From NCBI GenBank assembly GCA_964563435.1, contig CAZLXI010000006.1, positions 62,001 through 126,000 of the forward strand: a stretch of DNA of 64,000 nt. Reading direction: 5' to 3'. Every line of letters begins with the position of its first letter. Within the stretch, counting starts at the first letter, position 1. The DNA is from Leadbetterella sp964563435. GTDB taxonomy: Bacteria; Bacteroidota; Bacteroidia; Cytophagales; Spirosomataceae. A model generated the notes under the pieces. The model was given only the letters and a program-made list of their open reading frames with translations. It ran no database searches and had not been told where the DNA came from. The translations under genes were made by a program, and so were the position numbers. Positions 32,658 through 41,037 of this stretch are shown here, in pieces.

Positions 32658-33926
32658 TTAATATCCGTACCACTCTTCCCACCAGCTCTTCAGCGACCTG
32701 CGGATCTCATTCTCCCGCGCATTGATTCCCGGCTCATACAGCTTCAGGCCTTTCAGCTCTTCCGGCATAAAATTCTGCTGCACAAAATTCCCCGGGAAAT
32801 CGTGGGAATACTTGTACCCTTTTCCATAACCGATCTGCTTCATCAGCTTGGTGGGGGCATTTCTCAGGTCGACAGGCACGGATAAATGAGGCGTCTTTTC
32901 CGCCAGCTCCATGGCCGTATTGATGGCCGTATAGGCGGCATTCGACTTGGGGGAAGTCGCCAGATAGATAGCGGTCTGTGACAAAATGATCCGACTTTCG
33001 GGGTAACCGATCTTCATCACGGCATCCATGCAGGCATTGGCCACCATCATGGCGGTCGGGTTGGCCAGACCGATATCCTCCGAAGCGGAGATCAGCATGC
33101 GGCGGGCAATGAACTTCACATCTTCTCCTGCCACCAGCATACGGGCCATCCAATACAAAGCCCCGTTAGGGTCCGACCCGCGGATCGCCTTGATAAAGGC
33201 CGAAATAATATCATAGTGCTGTTCTCCCGATTTATCGTAACGGGCAAAATTTTTCTGCGCCAGCTCCTCCGTAAGCGCATCGTCAATGACCACCGGGTCT
33301 TTGCCCTGCTGGGCATTGACCACCAGCTCCAGCAGGTTGAGCAGCTTGCGCCCGTCACCCCCGCTCATTCTGAAAAGCGAGTCCGTTTCCTGCACTTTAA
33401 TATTCAGCTTTTTCAGGATCTCATCTTCTGAAATAGCCCTTTGCATCAGCCGGCCGAGCTCTTCCGTACCGAAAGCTTCCAGGATATACACCTGGCAGCG
33501 TGACAATAAAGCCGAATTTACCTCAAAAGAAGGGTTTTCGGTGGTGGCGCCGATCAGCGTAATATGGCCTTTTTCCACGGCGCCTAAGAGCGCATCCTGC
33601 TGGGATTTGTTAAAGCGATGGATCTCATCAATAAACAAAATGGGCGGAAACAATCCCGAAGGTTTTGAAATGACCTCGCGCAGGTCTTTCACCCCTGCAG
33701 AGATAGCGCTCAGGTTATGAAACTGTCGCCTGGCCACCGCAGCGATCAGCAGTGCCAGGGAGGTTTTTCCCACGCCCGGAGGGCCCCAAAGGATCATGGA
33801 AGGCAGCATACCTGACGCTATTGCCCGCCTCAAAGGCTTGTCCGAACCAAGGATGTGCTCCTGGCCGATAAACTCATCCAGGTTTTTAGGACGAACTCTT
33901 TCTGCTAAAGGAATGGAATAATTCAT
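32658..33926 (-). CDS. rarA: Replication-associated recombination protein RarA (MgsA)
   Basis: 422 residues. LAERVRPKNLDEFIGQEHILG at the start, Walker A WGPPGVGKTSLA near 49-60, Walker B ILFIDEIHRFNKSQQDALL near 97-115 and sensor 1 IGATTENPSFE near 128 are the family hallmarks, and the C-terminal helical tetramerisation part (SDPNGALYWMARML...) is complete. RarA acts at stalled replication forks. Its -7 element on the minus strand reads TAATTTTG (33942-33935). Confidence 0.95.
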   Translation of the reverse strand: MNYSIPLAERVRPKNLDEFIGQEHILGSDKPLRRAIASGMLPSMILWGPPGVGKTSLALLIAAVARRQFHNLSAISAGVKDLREVISKPSGLFPPILFIDEIHRFNKSQQDALLGAVEKGHITLIGATTENPSFEVNSALLSRCQVYILEAFGTEELGRLMQRAISEDEILKKLNIKVQETDSLFRMSGGDGRKLLNLLELVVNAQQGKDPVVIDDALTEELAQKNFARYDKSGEQHYDIISAFIKAIRGSDPNGALYWMARMLVAGEDVKFIARRMLISASEDIGLANPTAMMVANACMDAVMKIGYPESRIILSQTAIYLATSPKSNAAYTAINTAMELAEKTPHLSVPVDLRNAPTKLMKQIGYGKGYKYSHDFPGNFVQQNFMPEELKGLKLYEPGINARENEIRRSLKSWWEEWYGY

Positions 33927-33934
33927 ATCTCACC

Positions 33935-33942
33935 CAAAATTA
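33935..33942 (-). promoter_or_regulatory. -7 promoter element of rarA
   Basis: TAATTTTG on the minus strand, nine bases ahead of the rarA start. Such a short leader would be unusual, so the assignment is tentative. Confidence 0.35.
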
Positions 33943-33976
33943 TAGCTTTCGGTAAACAAATCTATCTGAATAAACG

Positions 33977-33984
33977 TATATTTG
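33977..33984 (+). promoter_or_regulatory. -7 promoter element of the aldo/keto reductase gene
   Basis: TATATTTG matches TAnnTTTG exactly, 23 bases before the ATG at 34008. Divergent from rarA. Confidence 0.55.
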
Positions 33985-34007
33985 AAAAAGATAATTTACT
34001 CCTGCCT

Positions 34008-34997
34008 ATGCATTTACCCAACCCTGACCGTTATCACCAAACCCCCTACCGTCGAACCGGAAGAAGCGGCTTATTGCTTCCTGAAATTTCACTGGGCCTC
34101 TGGCATAATTTCGGGGGTGTGGATGTTCATGAAAACTACCGGGATATCCTGCTTACCGCCTTTGACCGGGGAATCACTCATTTTGACCTTGCCAATAATT
34201 ACGGTCCGCCACCCGGCTCTGCCGAAGAGAATTTCGGAAAAATACTGACCCGGGATCTTAAACCTTACCGCGATGAACTCATTATTTCGTCGAAAGCCGG
34301 CTACCTGATGTGGCCCGGCCCCTACGGCGAATGGGGTTCACGAAAATACCTGATTTCCAGCTGCGATCAGAGCCTGAAACGGATGGAACTGGATTATGTG
34401 GACATCTTTTATTCCCATCGTCCTGATCCCAGAACGCCTGTTGAGGAAACCATGGGTGCACTCGACAGCCTCGTAAGACAGGGAAAAGCGCTTTACGTGG
34501 GCCTGTCGAATTATACGGCTGAACAAACCCGGGCCGCTGTGAAGGTATTGCATGAGCTCGGAACGCCCTGCCTGATCCATCAGCCCAAATATTCCCTGCT
34601 CGTCAGGGAACCGGAAGAAGACGGGCTGCTCGACACCCTCGTTTCTTCGGGGGTGGGCTGTATCGCTTTTTCTCCGCTGGCACAGGGGCTGCTGACCAAT
34701 AAATACCTCAAGGGGATACCGGAAGACTCCCGGGCGGCCAAATCCACGGGCTTCCTGCAGACGGATCAGGTGGACGAAGCCACGCTGGGAAAAGTCAGGA
34801 AGCTGAACGAAATAGCCCTGCAACGGGGTCAGTCGCTGGCCCAGATGGCCATCGCCTGGCTGCTGAAAGATCATAAAGTGACATCCGTTCTTATCGGAGC
34901 CAGCAGAACCGCTCAGCTCCTCGACTCCCTGGGCGCACTGGAAAATAAAAAATTCTCCCCCGATGAGCTTCAGCAGATAGAGCATATCCTTTCGTAA
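34008..34997 (+). CDS. Aldo/keto reductase, YghZ/GpR-like
   Basis: 329 residues, full length. The opening YRRTGRSGLLLPEISLGLWHNFG, FDLANNYGPPPGSAEENFG near 58-76 (catalytic Asp and Tyr), ISSKAGYLMWPGPYGEWGSRKYL with the catalytic lysine near 93 and IFYSHRPDPRTPVEET with the histidine near 130 closely match L-glyceraldehyde 3-phosphate reductase type proteins. Cytoplasmic NADPH-dependent aldehyde reduction is likely. Stand-alone gene. Confidence 0.9.
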   Translation: MHLPNPDRYHQTPYRRTGRSGLLLPEISLGLWHNFGGVDVHENYRDILLTAFDRGITHFDLANNYGPPPGSAEENFGKILTRDLKPYRDELIISSKAGYLMWPGPYGEWGSRKYLISSCDQSLKRMELDYVDIFYSHRPDPRTPVEETMGALDSLVRQGKALYVGLSNYTAEQTRAAVKVLHELGTPCLIHQPKYSLLVREPEEDGLLDTLVSSGVGCIAFSPLAQGLLTNKYLKGIPEDSRAAKSTGFLQTDQVDEATLGKVRKLNEIALQRGQSLAQMAIAWLLKDHKVTSVLIGASRTAQLLDSLGALENKKFSPDELQQIEHILS

Positions 34998-35029
34998 ACC
35001 TGATTTTTTTCCATTTAAAACAAATATCT

Positions 35030-35557
35030 ATGAATCGTTTCAAGCTTTTATCGTGTGGGTTTACTTTAATGGTTATCCTGGGGGTAAGCTCCTGTAAAGT
35101 GGAAGGCCCACAGGGGCCGGCAGGTCAGGACGGCGCCGACGGAAATGCCAATGTTAAAACCCAGCTTATTACGGTCACCCCGGCCAACTGGGTCGGAGAC
35201 GAATATATATACCAGGCTCAGAAACAATGTTCCATCATCACAGCAGAAATCGTCAACAGCGGAGCTGTATTATGCTATATGCAGACCGGCAACAACGTTT
35301 ATGCCGCCATGCCTTTTACCTATACGGGCAGTGAGGAACTTAGTGACGGAAGTTATAACCTGTATGACAGCCATAGTTTCTACGAATACAGCCCGGGGGT
35401 AATCTTCTTCTATCTCCAGGACAACGACGCCAGAACTCCGCGTCCAACAGGCAATATACAATTCAAAGTGATCACCATAGCTTCTTCCGAAGTAGTTGCA
35501 GGTTTAAACACGGCGAATTATAACGAAGTGGCCACAGCCCTCGGACTTAAAGACTGA
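35030..35557 (+). CDS. Lipoprotein with short collagen-like segment
   Basis: 175 residues with lipobox VILGVSSCKVEG. Right after the lipid cysteine comes GPQGPAGQDGADG, four collagen-like Gly-X-Y repeats, then a beta-rich domain of about 140 residues of no family I can name. Such short collagen-like stalks after the lipid anchor are frequent in Bacteroidota. Shares a bidirectional terminator with infC. Confidence 0.7.
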   Translation: MNRFKLLSCGFTLMVILGVSSCKVEGPQGPAGQDGADGNANVKTQLITVTPANWVGDEYIYQAQKQCSIITAEIVNSGAVLCYMQTGNNVYAAMPFTYTGSEELSDGSYNLYDSHSFYEYSPGVIFFYLQDNDARTPRPTGNIQFKVITIASSEVVAGLNTANYNEVATALGLKD

Positions 35558-35564
35558 TAATAAT

Positions 35565-35594
35565 AAAAAAAAACGCCTTACGGCGTTTTTTTTT
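35565..35594. terminator. Bidirectional terminator between the lipoprotein gene and infC
   Basis: A run of nine A, CGCC, loop TTAC, GGCG and nine T makes a symmetrical hairpin usable from both sides. It overlaps the first base(s) of the infC stop codon, so infC transcription ends here. Confidence 0.85.
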
Positions 35595-36150
35595 ATTTCT
35601 TAGGCTTAGGTGCTATGATCACATTCAGCCGCTTACCTTCCAGCTTCGGGGGTGCTTCGGGCTTACCCAGCTCCGCCAGCGCTTCCATAAAGCGCTCCAG
35701 AAGCTTGAAACCCTGCTCTTTAAACACGATCTGTCGGCCAACAAAATGCACATAGGCCTTTACCTTTGAATTCTCCTTCAGGAAATTCTCAGCGTGCTTC
35801 AGCTTAAACTCAAAGTCATGATCATCGGTCTGCGGACCAAAACGGATCTCCTTTATAACCGTTTTGACCTGCTTGGCCTTCAGTTCTTTCTGCTTCTTTT
35901 TCTGTTCGTATTTAAACTTCGAATAATCAACGATTCTACAAACGGGTGGTGCGGAATTGGGAACGATTTCCACCAGATCCAGGTTTTGTCCCCGTGCAAT
36001 CTCCATGGCCTTTGCATAAGGTACCACGCCCTGCTCCACGTTCTCACCTACCAGCCTTACTTCCTGTACACCACGGATCTTTTCATTTATTCTGTGTTCG
36101 TCCTCTTTTCTGACCGGTGGACGCATCGGTCTTCTCATATTTTTTGCCAT
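35593..36150 (-). CDS. infC: Translation initiation factor IF-3
   Basis: 185 residues. The N-domain starts at INEKIRGVQEVRLVGENVEQGVV and the C-domain contains KEIRFGPQTDDHDFEFKLKHAENFL and VHFVGRQIVFKEQGFKLLERF. IF-3 checks initiator tRNA pairing on the 30S subunit. The start here is an ordinary ATG rather than the rare codon used for autocontrol in E. coli. The gene ends in a terminator: rpmI and rplT, which normally follow infC, are absent. Confidence 0.96.
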   Translation of the reverse strand: MAKNMRRPMRPPVRKEDEHRINEKIRGVQEVRLVGENVEQGVVPYAKAMEIARGQNLDLVEIVPNSAPPVCRIVDYSKFKYEQKKKQKELKAKQVKTVIKEIRFGPQTDDHDFEFKLKHAENFLKENSKVKAYVHFVGRQIVFKEQGFKLLERFMEALAELGKPEAPPKLEGKRLNVIIAPKPKK

Positions 36151-36209
36151 ATAGTGTTTAAAAAGTCCATTCCCCTTCCGGAAAATCGACCAAATTTATT
36201 ACTTAGTTT

Positions 36210-38162
36210 TTAATTATTGCCAAATTTGGGGATATTTTTATTTATCTCATTCTTAGCAAATTCAATAAACTCCTGTACGGTGAAAGTCCCCAGATCACCT
36301 TCCCCCTTCCTGCGTACCGAAACCTTGCCTTCTTCCGCTTCCTTTTCACCGATGATCAGCATCAATGGCACTTTATTCACCTCTGCATCGCGGATCTTAC
36401 GACCGATCTTTTCCGCCCGGTGATCAATGTACCCGCGGATATCATTTTCCTGCAGGATGAGAAAGACCTCGTTAGAAAAGTCTTCGTATTTCTCTGAAAT
36501 AGGCAGCACGGCGATTTGCTCGGGCGACAGCCAGAAAGGAAAATTCCCCGCCGTATTTTCCAGCAGAATGGCGATAAAACGTTCCATGGAGCCAAACGGA
36601 GCCCGGTGGATCATCACCGGCCGATGCTTCTGGTTATCCGACCCCATATATTCCAGCTCAAACCTCTTCGGAAGGATATAATCTACCTGGATGGTTCCCA
36701 GCTGCCACTTGCGGCCCAGCGCGTCTTTCACCATAAAATCCAGCTTAGGACCATAGAAAGCGGCTTCTCCGTATTCCACTACCGTATTAAGTCCTTTTTC
36801 TGCAGCGGCTTTGACAATGGCCGATTCTGCCTTTTCCCAATCTTCATCCGAACCGATATACTTGCTTCTGTCTTCCAGGCTGCGCAGCGAGATCTGGGCG
36901 GAGTAATCTTCGAATCCGAGCGATCTGAAAACATACATCACCAGGTCGATCACCTTCTTGAATTCTTCCTCTACCTGGTCATTGGTACAGAAGATGTGGG
37001 CATCGTCCTGTGTAAAGCCCCGCACCCGGGTTAATCCGTGCAGCTCACCGCTTTGCTCATAGCGGTACACCGTACCGAATTCGGCCAGTCGAAGCGGCAG
37101 ATCGCGATAGCTACGGGGTTTGGATTTATAGATCTCGCAATGATGCGGGCAGTTCATGGGCTTCAACATGAACTCCTCCCCTTCTTCAGGTGTTTTGATG
37201 GGTTGAAAAGAATCTTCTCCGTATTTATCCCAGTGACCGGAAGTGATATACAGCTGCTTGCTGCCGATATGCGGGGTCACTACCGGAAGGTAGCCGGACC
37301 GCAACTGCGCCCGCTTCAGGAAATTTTCCAGGCGCTCGCGTAGCATTGCACCCTTAGGGAGCCAAAGCGGAAGTCCCTTACCTACTTTCTCCGAAAAGGT
37401 AAAGATCTCCAGTTCGGCGCCCAGCTTACGGTGATCCCTGCGTTTGGCCTCTTCCAGGAACTGCAGGTATTCTTCGAGTTCCTTTGCTTTAGGGAAAGTT
37501 ACGCCGTAAACGCGGGTAAGCATCTTATTGTTCTGGTCGCCCTTGAAGTAGGCCGCAGCCGCATTCATGATCTTGGCCGCTTTGATAAAACCTGTATTCG
37601 GGATATGAGGACCACGGCATAGGTCGGTGAAGTTCCCCTGCTTGTAAAGGGTAATATTCCCGTCTTCCAGGCCTTCCAGCAGGTCCAGCTTATATTCATC
37701 CCCCTTTTCTTCAAAATATTTTACAGCATCCGCTTTCGATATGGGGATACGTACGTATTCATTTTTCTGGCGGGCAAGTTCCAGCATTTTATCTTCGATC
37801 TTCTTAAAATCATCTGAGGAAATAGGGCTTCCGTTCGTATCCACGTCATAATAGAATCCGTTTTCCAGCGGCGGCCCTACCCAGAACTTCACACCGGGGT
37901 ATAAGGCCTCCAGCGCCTCCGCCATCAGGTGAGCAGAAGAATGCCAGAATACCGACTTACCGTCGCTGTCATTCCAGGTCAGTAAAGAAAGGGCCGAGTC
38001 TTCCGTAAGCGGGGTATTCAGATCTGCTACATTGTCATTTACTCGGGCGGCCAGGACATTTCTGGCCAGTCCTTCACTGATAGACAGCGCTACATCATAC
38101 GGGGTAACCCCCTGCTCAAACTCCCGGATACTTCCGTCGGGAAGTGTAATTTTTATACTCAT
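36210..38162 (-). CDS. thrS: Threonyl-tRNA synthetase
   Basis: 650 residues with a TGS domain (1-62), the HxxxH editing-domain motif HSSAHLMAEAL near 74, and the class II core with motif 2 region FRYEQSGELHGLTRVRGFTQDDAHIFC near 370-396 and motif 3 MIHRAPFGSMERFIAILLE near 530. Zinc ligands appear in MNCPHHCEIYKS. Lies five bases after the TPR lipoprotein gene and 59 bases before infC, so the three form an operon. Confidence 0.97.
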   Translation of the reverse strand: MSIKITLPDGSIREFEQGVTPYDVALSISEGLARNVLAARVNDNVADLNTPLTEDSALSLLTWNDSDGKSVFWHSSAHLMAEALEALYPGVKFWVGPPLENGFYYDVDTNGSPISSDDFKKIEDKMLELARQKNEYVRIPISKADAVKYFEEKGDEYKLDLLEGLEDGNITLYKQGNFTDLCRGPHIPNTGFIKAAKIMNAAAAYFKGDQNNKMLTRVYGVTFPKAKELEEYLQFLEEAKRRDHRKLGAELEIFTFSEKVGKGLPLWLPKGAMLRERLENFLKRAQLRSGYLPVVTPHIGSKQLYITSGHWDKYGEDSFQPIKTPEEGEEFMLKPMNCPHHCEIYKSKPRSYRDLPLRLAEFGTVYRYEQSGELHGLTRVRGFTQDDAHIFCTNDQVEEEFKKVIDLVMYVFRSLGFEDYSAQISLRSLEDRSKYIGSDEDWEKAESAIVKAAAEKGLNTVVEYGEAAFYGPKLDFMVKDALGRKWQLGTIQVDYILPKRFELEYMGSDNQKHRPVMIHRAPFGSMERFIAILLENTAGNFPFWLSPEQIAVLPISEKYEDFSNEVFLILQENDIRGYIDHRAEKIGRKIRDAEVNKVPLMLIIGEKEAEEGKVSVRRKGEGDLGTFTVQEFIEFAKNEINKNIPKFGNN

Positions 38163-38167
38163 TATTT

Positions 38168-39355
38168 TTAATTTCTGGTAGAATCTCTGCTGAGAGAGGT
38201 TGTTCTTCTTTTTTGTATTTTATTTATTTCCAGTGATCGGTCAAAGATCCTTTCTTCTTCCTTATCGTTATCTCTTCCGGTAGCAGGGTCTTCCCCCGAA
38301 TTCGTATAAGAAGAGTAGCGGAGGGCACCTGACTCTATCCTGTAGTTGACCGCATTCAGCTCGGCTTTCAGCAATTTATTATCGGGGTACTTTTCCAGCG
38401 CCTTCACCAGGTAATATTTGGCTGCCGGAAGGTTATCCTGTGCAATATAGCTCCGGGCCGCCTTTAAACGGGGCATGGGGTTCTCAGGTTCGAGATCTGC
38501 CCACTGGTTATACGTCACAAATGCCGATGGGTAGTTCTTTTTCCGGAAATACATGTTGCCTATCCGCTCGTACACGTCAAACCGCTGCGGCTCCACCTTA
38601 AGAAACTTCCGGTATATACCGATAGAGCTGTCGAGCAGGCCGGCACTCTCCAGGATAAGCCCTTTGTTATACAGCAGTTCTTTCTTATCCGGGAACTTGG
38701 CGATAGCCGCTTCATTCAGATGCAATGCCGAGTCGATTTGGCGGGCTTTGCCGTATATCTTGATCAGATCGTCATAATATTCAAAGATGCCCGGCCGGGT
38801 ATGGATGGCCCTTTTATAAAAATCAACAGCGGCCACTGTGTCTCTCATCATGGCATAGTATCTTCCTTTTCCGTTAAACAGGTCCGAATTGTAAGGATAA
38901 ATGCTCTCCGCCTTACTAAAATATTCTTCCGCCTTCTTAAAGTTCCGTTTGTCGAGATACAGCTTAGCGATCAGGGTGTACAGCTCCGGCGACACAAAAT
39001 CCTGATCTTCCGAATACAAGGCATTTTCCAGGGCATTATCCTTACCGGACTTATACAGGATCGCACTTTTCAGGAACAGGATCTCGCCGGAGTTGGGGCT
39101 CAAACGCTCTGCCCGGGTGATGTCGATCAACGCTTCATCATAATTTCCTTCTCCGTATTGCCAGCGGGCCCGCTTGTAATAGTTCAGGGGGTTACTCGGA
39201 TTGGATTTTATGTTTTCCGACAATTGCTCAAGGATCACTCCCAACTGTTTTTGAGGATTTTTTTCTGCATTGCCGGGAATATCGTATTTATCCCGGGAGG
39301 TATCGGAACACCCCACCAGGAAAAATAAAATAGCCGGAAACAGAAAATACCTCAT
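38168..39355 (-). CDS. TPR-repeat lipoprotein upstream of thrS
   Basis: 395 residues from ATG 39355 (MRYFLFPAILFFLVGCSDTSRD), with a lipobox ending in Cys16. The mature part has eight or so TPR motifs (for example LNYYKRARWQYGEGNYDEALIDITRAERLSPN and DLFNGKGRYYAMMRDTVAAVDFYKRAIHTRP), and a basic, Ser-rich tail. A TTG further upstream is a less likely start. It probably scaffolds an envelope complex. Only five bases separate it from thrS, an odd pairing of an envelope protein with translation genes. Confidence 0.85.
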   Translation of the reverse strand: MRYFLFPAILFFLVGCSDTSRDKYDIPGNAEKNPQKQLGVILEQLSENIKSNPSNPLNYYKRARWQYGEGNYDEALIDITRAERLSPNSGEILFLKSAILYKSGKDNALENALYSEDQDFVSPELYTLIAKLYLDKRNFKKAEEYFSKAESIYPYNSDLFNGKGRYYAMMRDTVAAVDFYKRAIHTRPGIFEYYDDLIKIYGKARQIDSALHLNEAAIAKFPDKKELLYNKGLILESAGLLDSSIGIYRKFLKVEPQRFDVYERIGNMYFRKKNYPSAFVTYNQWADLEPENPMPRLKAARSYIAQDNLPAAKYYLVKALEKYPDNKLLKAELNAVNYRIESGALRYSSYTNSGEDPATGRDNDKEEERIFDRSLEINKIQKRRTTSLSRDSTRN

Positions 39356-39442
39356 AAAAAGCAAAAAGTACGCAAAATTCCTAATTTTTTAGCTAAGAAT
39401 GAAACAAAACGATTCAAACTTTTAGACATCTTCAAAACCGGC

Positions 39443-40912
39443 CTATTCGGATTTCCCGGCTGAAATGGAGGTTAGGAAGTAGGTTTTACGGGTCTGGGTG
39501 TAAGGTATGGAGCGTTTCTTTTTCTTTTTACCGGTGGGCCGGGCTACCTGCTGCGCCTCTATCCGGCTTTGTGTTCCTACTGCCAGGAAAATATTATCAT
39601 ACCAGTGGAGGGTCTGGCGGTAGCCTGCCACGTGCGGAGAGCCGTCACCTTTGTCATCGGTCAGCTGGTAGGCGATTGGCCGGGAACCGATATTAAAGTT
39701 TCTCACCATCACCTTCCCGTTTGAAACATAGGCTACCGCCCCTGAGCTGTTAATACTGAGCGGAGCGGTCAGCTGCCCCAGGAGCTGGTTTATCGCTATG
39801 GAATTCTGGAACAATACCTGGGCGTCAGGGTCCAGGCCAAAGACCCGGGCCGATGAAAACTCCAGTCCGGCAAAGACCGTGCGGCTGTCTGCCCGGGCCC
39901 GGTTACCGTATGCATCATATCCTCTGCCCGCGGTCACGCTCTGGAATTGGGGAGTGTAGAATACCCCGCCGATATGAATTCCGTCGGATCCTGCAGTCGG
40001 AGGGATTACGAGCCACTCCGCGCTCTTCAGGAACCTTTCTTTCTGCCGCCCTTCCAGCTGGTCTCCCGCCAGCTCGGCAAAAGACCGGTAGAAAACCGGC
40101 GTGTTTTTTTCTTCCTTCAAAAAAGAGAAATACATCCCCTTCTGACCGTCGGGCTGGCGGTAAATTCCGCTGACCAGTCCGTTCGTCCGGGTGCCGGAGA
40201 CCGGAAAACGGCCCGAGCTTTGCACAATATTTTTCCGGCTCAGCACCTGTCCGGCCGTATCCATCCGAACCTCGGTCACCTGTGCGCTTTTGACGTATTC
40301 CCCTTTCTTCCTGGATTCGTTCGAATAGCCGACCGTTTTTTCCACAGCGAGAATATTCAGAATACCGCCTTCCTCTGTCAGAACATCCTGTATCTCAATT
40401 TTGCCTGTAAGCTGCGTTTGTATCAGCTTTCCCAGATCGGTGTTAAAATCATAAACAAAATACGCCAGCCCCTTTTCATTAATACCGGTCAGCAGGGCTT
40501 TATCCTCGTACATGACCAGGCCTTTATCCTGAAAAAACTCCCGAATTTCAAATCCTTTTCGGATATACTCTCCGTTATTCAGATCAAAGTCAAGCAACTG
40601 GTAATACATACCGGATGTTTCCGAGAACATCAGCGTAAGCCGGCCGCCATGGAGGGCCACGGCCGCAGGGCCCGTTTCTGTATCCAGGAAAAGGTCCTGG
40701 TCCCAGTTTTTATTGAGTTGAGCATCCAGCTTCACCACTTTAAAGCGGGTCTGGTCTTCCTTTACGATCATCACCAGGCCTTCCTTCTTTAACGGAATGG
40801 CTTTGTACCAGCCGGGGCTTCCCACTACCTCCAGAGTAGCCGACCGCAACACCTGAGCCTTGAGCTGCAGAGACAGAAGTATAAAGAAAGTAGTTAGCAA
40901 AATCCGTTTCAT
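39443..40912 (-). CDS. Secreted propeller-like protein A, unknown function
   Basis: 489 residues from ATG 40912 with signal peptide MKRILLTTFFILLSLQLKAQ. No family name recognised. The sequence has spaced strands of a beta-propeller type (VVKLDAQLNKNWDQDLFLD, YQLLDFDLNNGEYIRK, VFGLDPDAQVLFQN) and ends in a basic KKKKKR patch followed by a short tail. The same architecture is seen in the next gene upstream, so the two are probably paralogues working together outside the inner membrane. Confidence 0.6.
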   Translation of the reverse strand: MKRILLTTFFILLSLQLKAQVLRSATLEVVGSPGWYKAIPLKKEGLVMIVKEDQTRFKVVKLDAQLNKNWDQDLFLDTETGPAAVALHGGRLTLMFSETSGMYYQLLDFDLNNGEYIRKGFEIREFFQDKGLVMYEDKALLTGINEKGLAYFVYDFNTDLGKLIQTQLTGKIEIQDVLTEEGGILNILAVEKTVGYSNESRKKGEYVKSAQVTEVRMDTAGQVLSRKNIVQSSGRFPVSGTRTNGLVSGIYRQPDGQKGMYFSFLKEEKNTPVFYRSFAELAGDQLEGRQKERFLKSAEWLVIPPTAGSDGIHIGGVFYTPQFQSVTAGRGYDAYGNRARADSRTVFAGLEFSSARVFGLDPDAQVLFQNSIAINQLLGQLTAPLSINSSGAVAYVSNGKVMVRNFNIGSRPIAYQLTDDKGDGSPHVAGYRQTLHWYDNIFLAVGTQSRIEAQQVARPTGKKKKKRSIPYTQTRKTYFLTSISAGKSE

Positions 40913-41037
40913 GTGTATAAAAAGTTCCGAGTTCAGAGTACTTAGTTCCGGGTTTAGAGGCACAATATTTTGCGTCTGTTCCTGATTCCGGATGGATCAT
41001 TCCATCGTCCGGGGGCCATTCCACGTCCGGAAGACGC

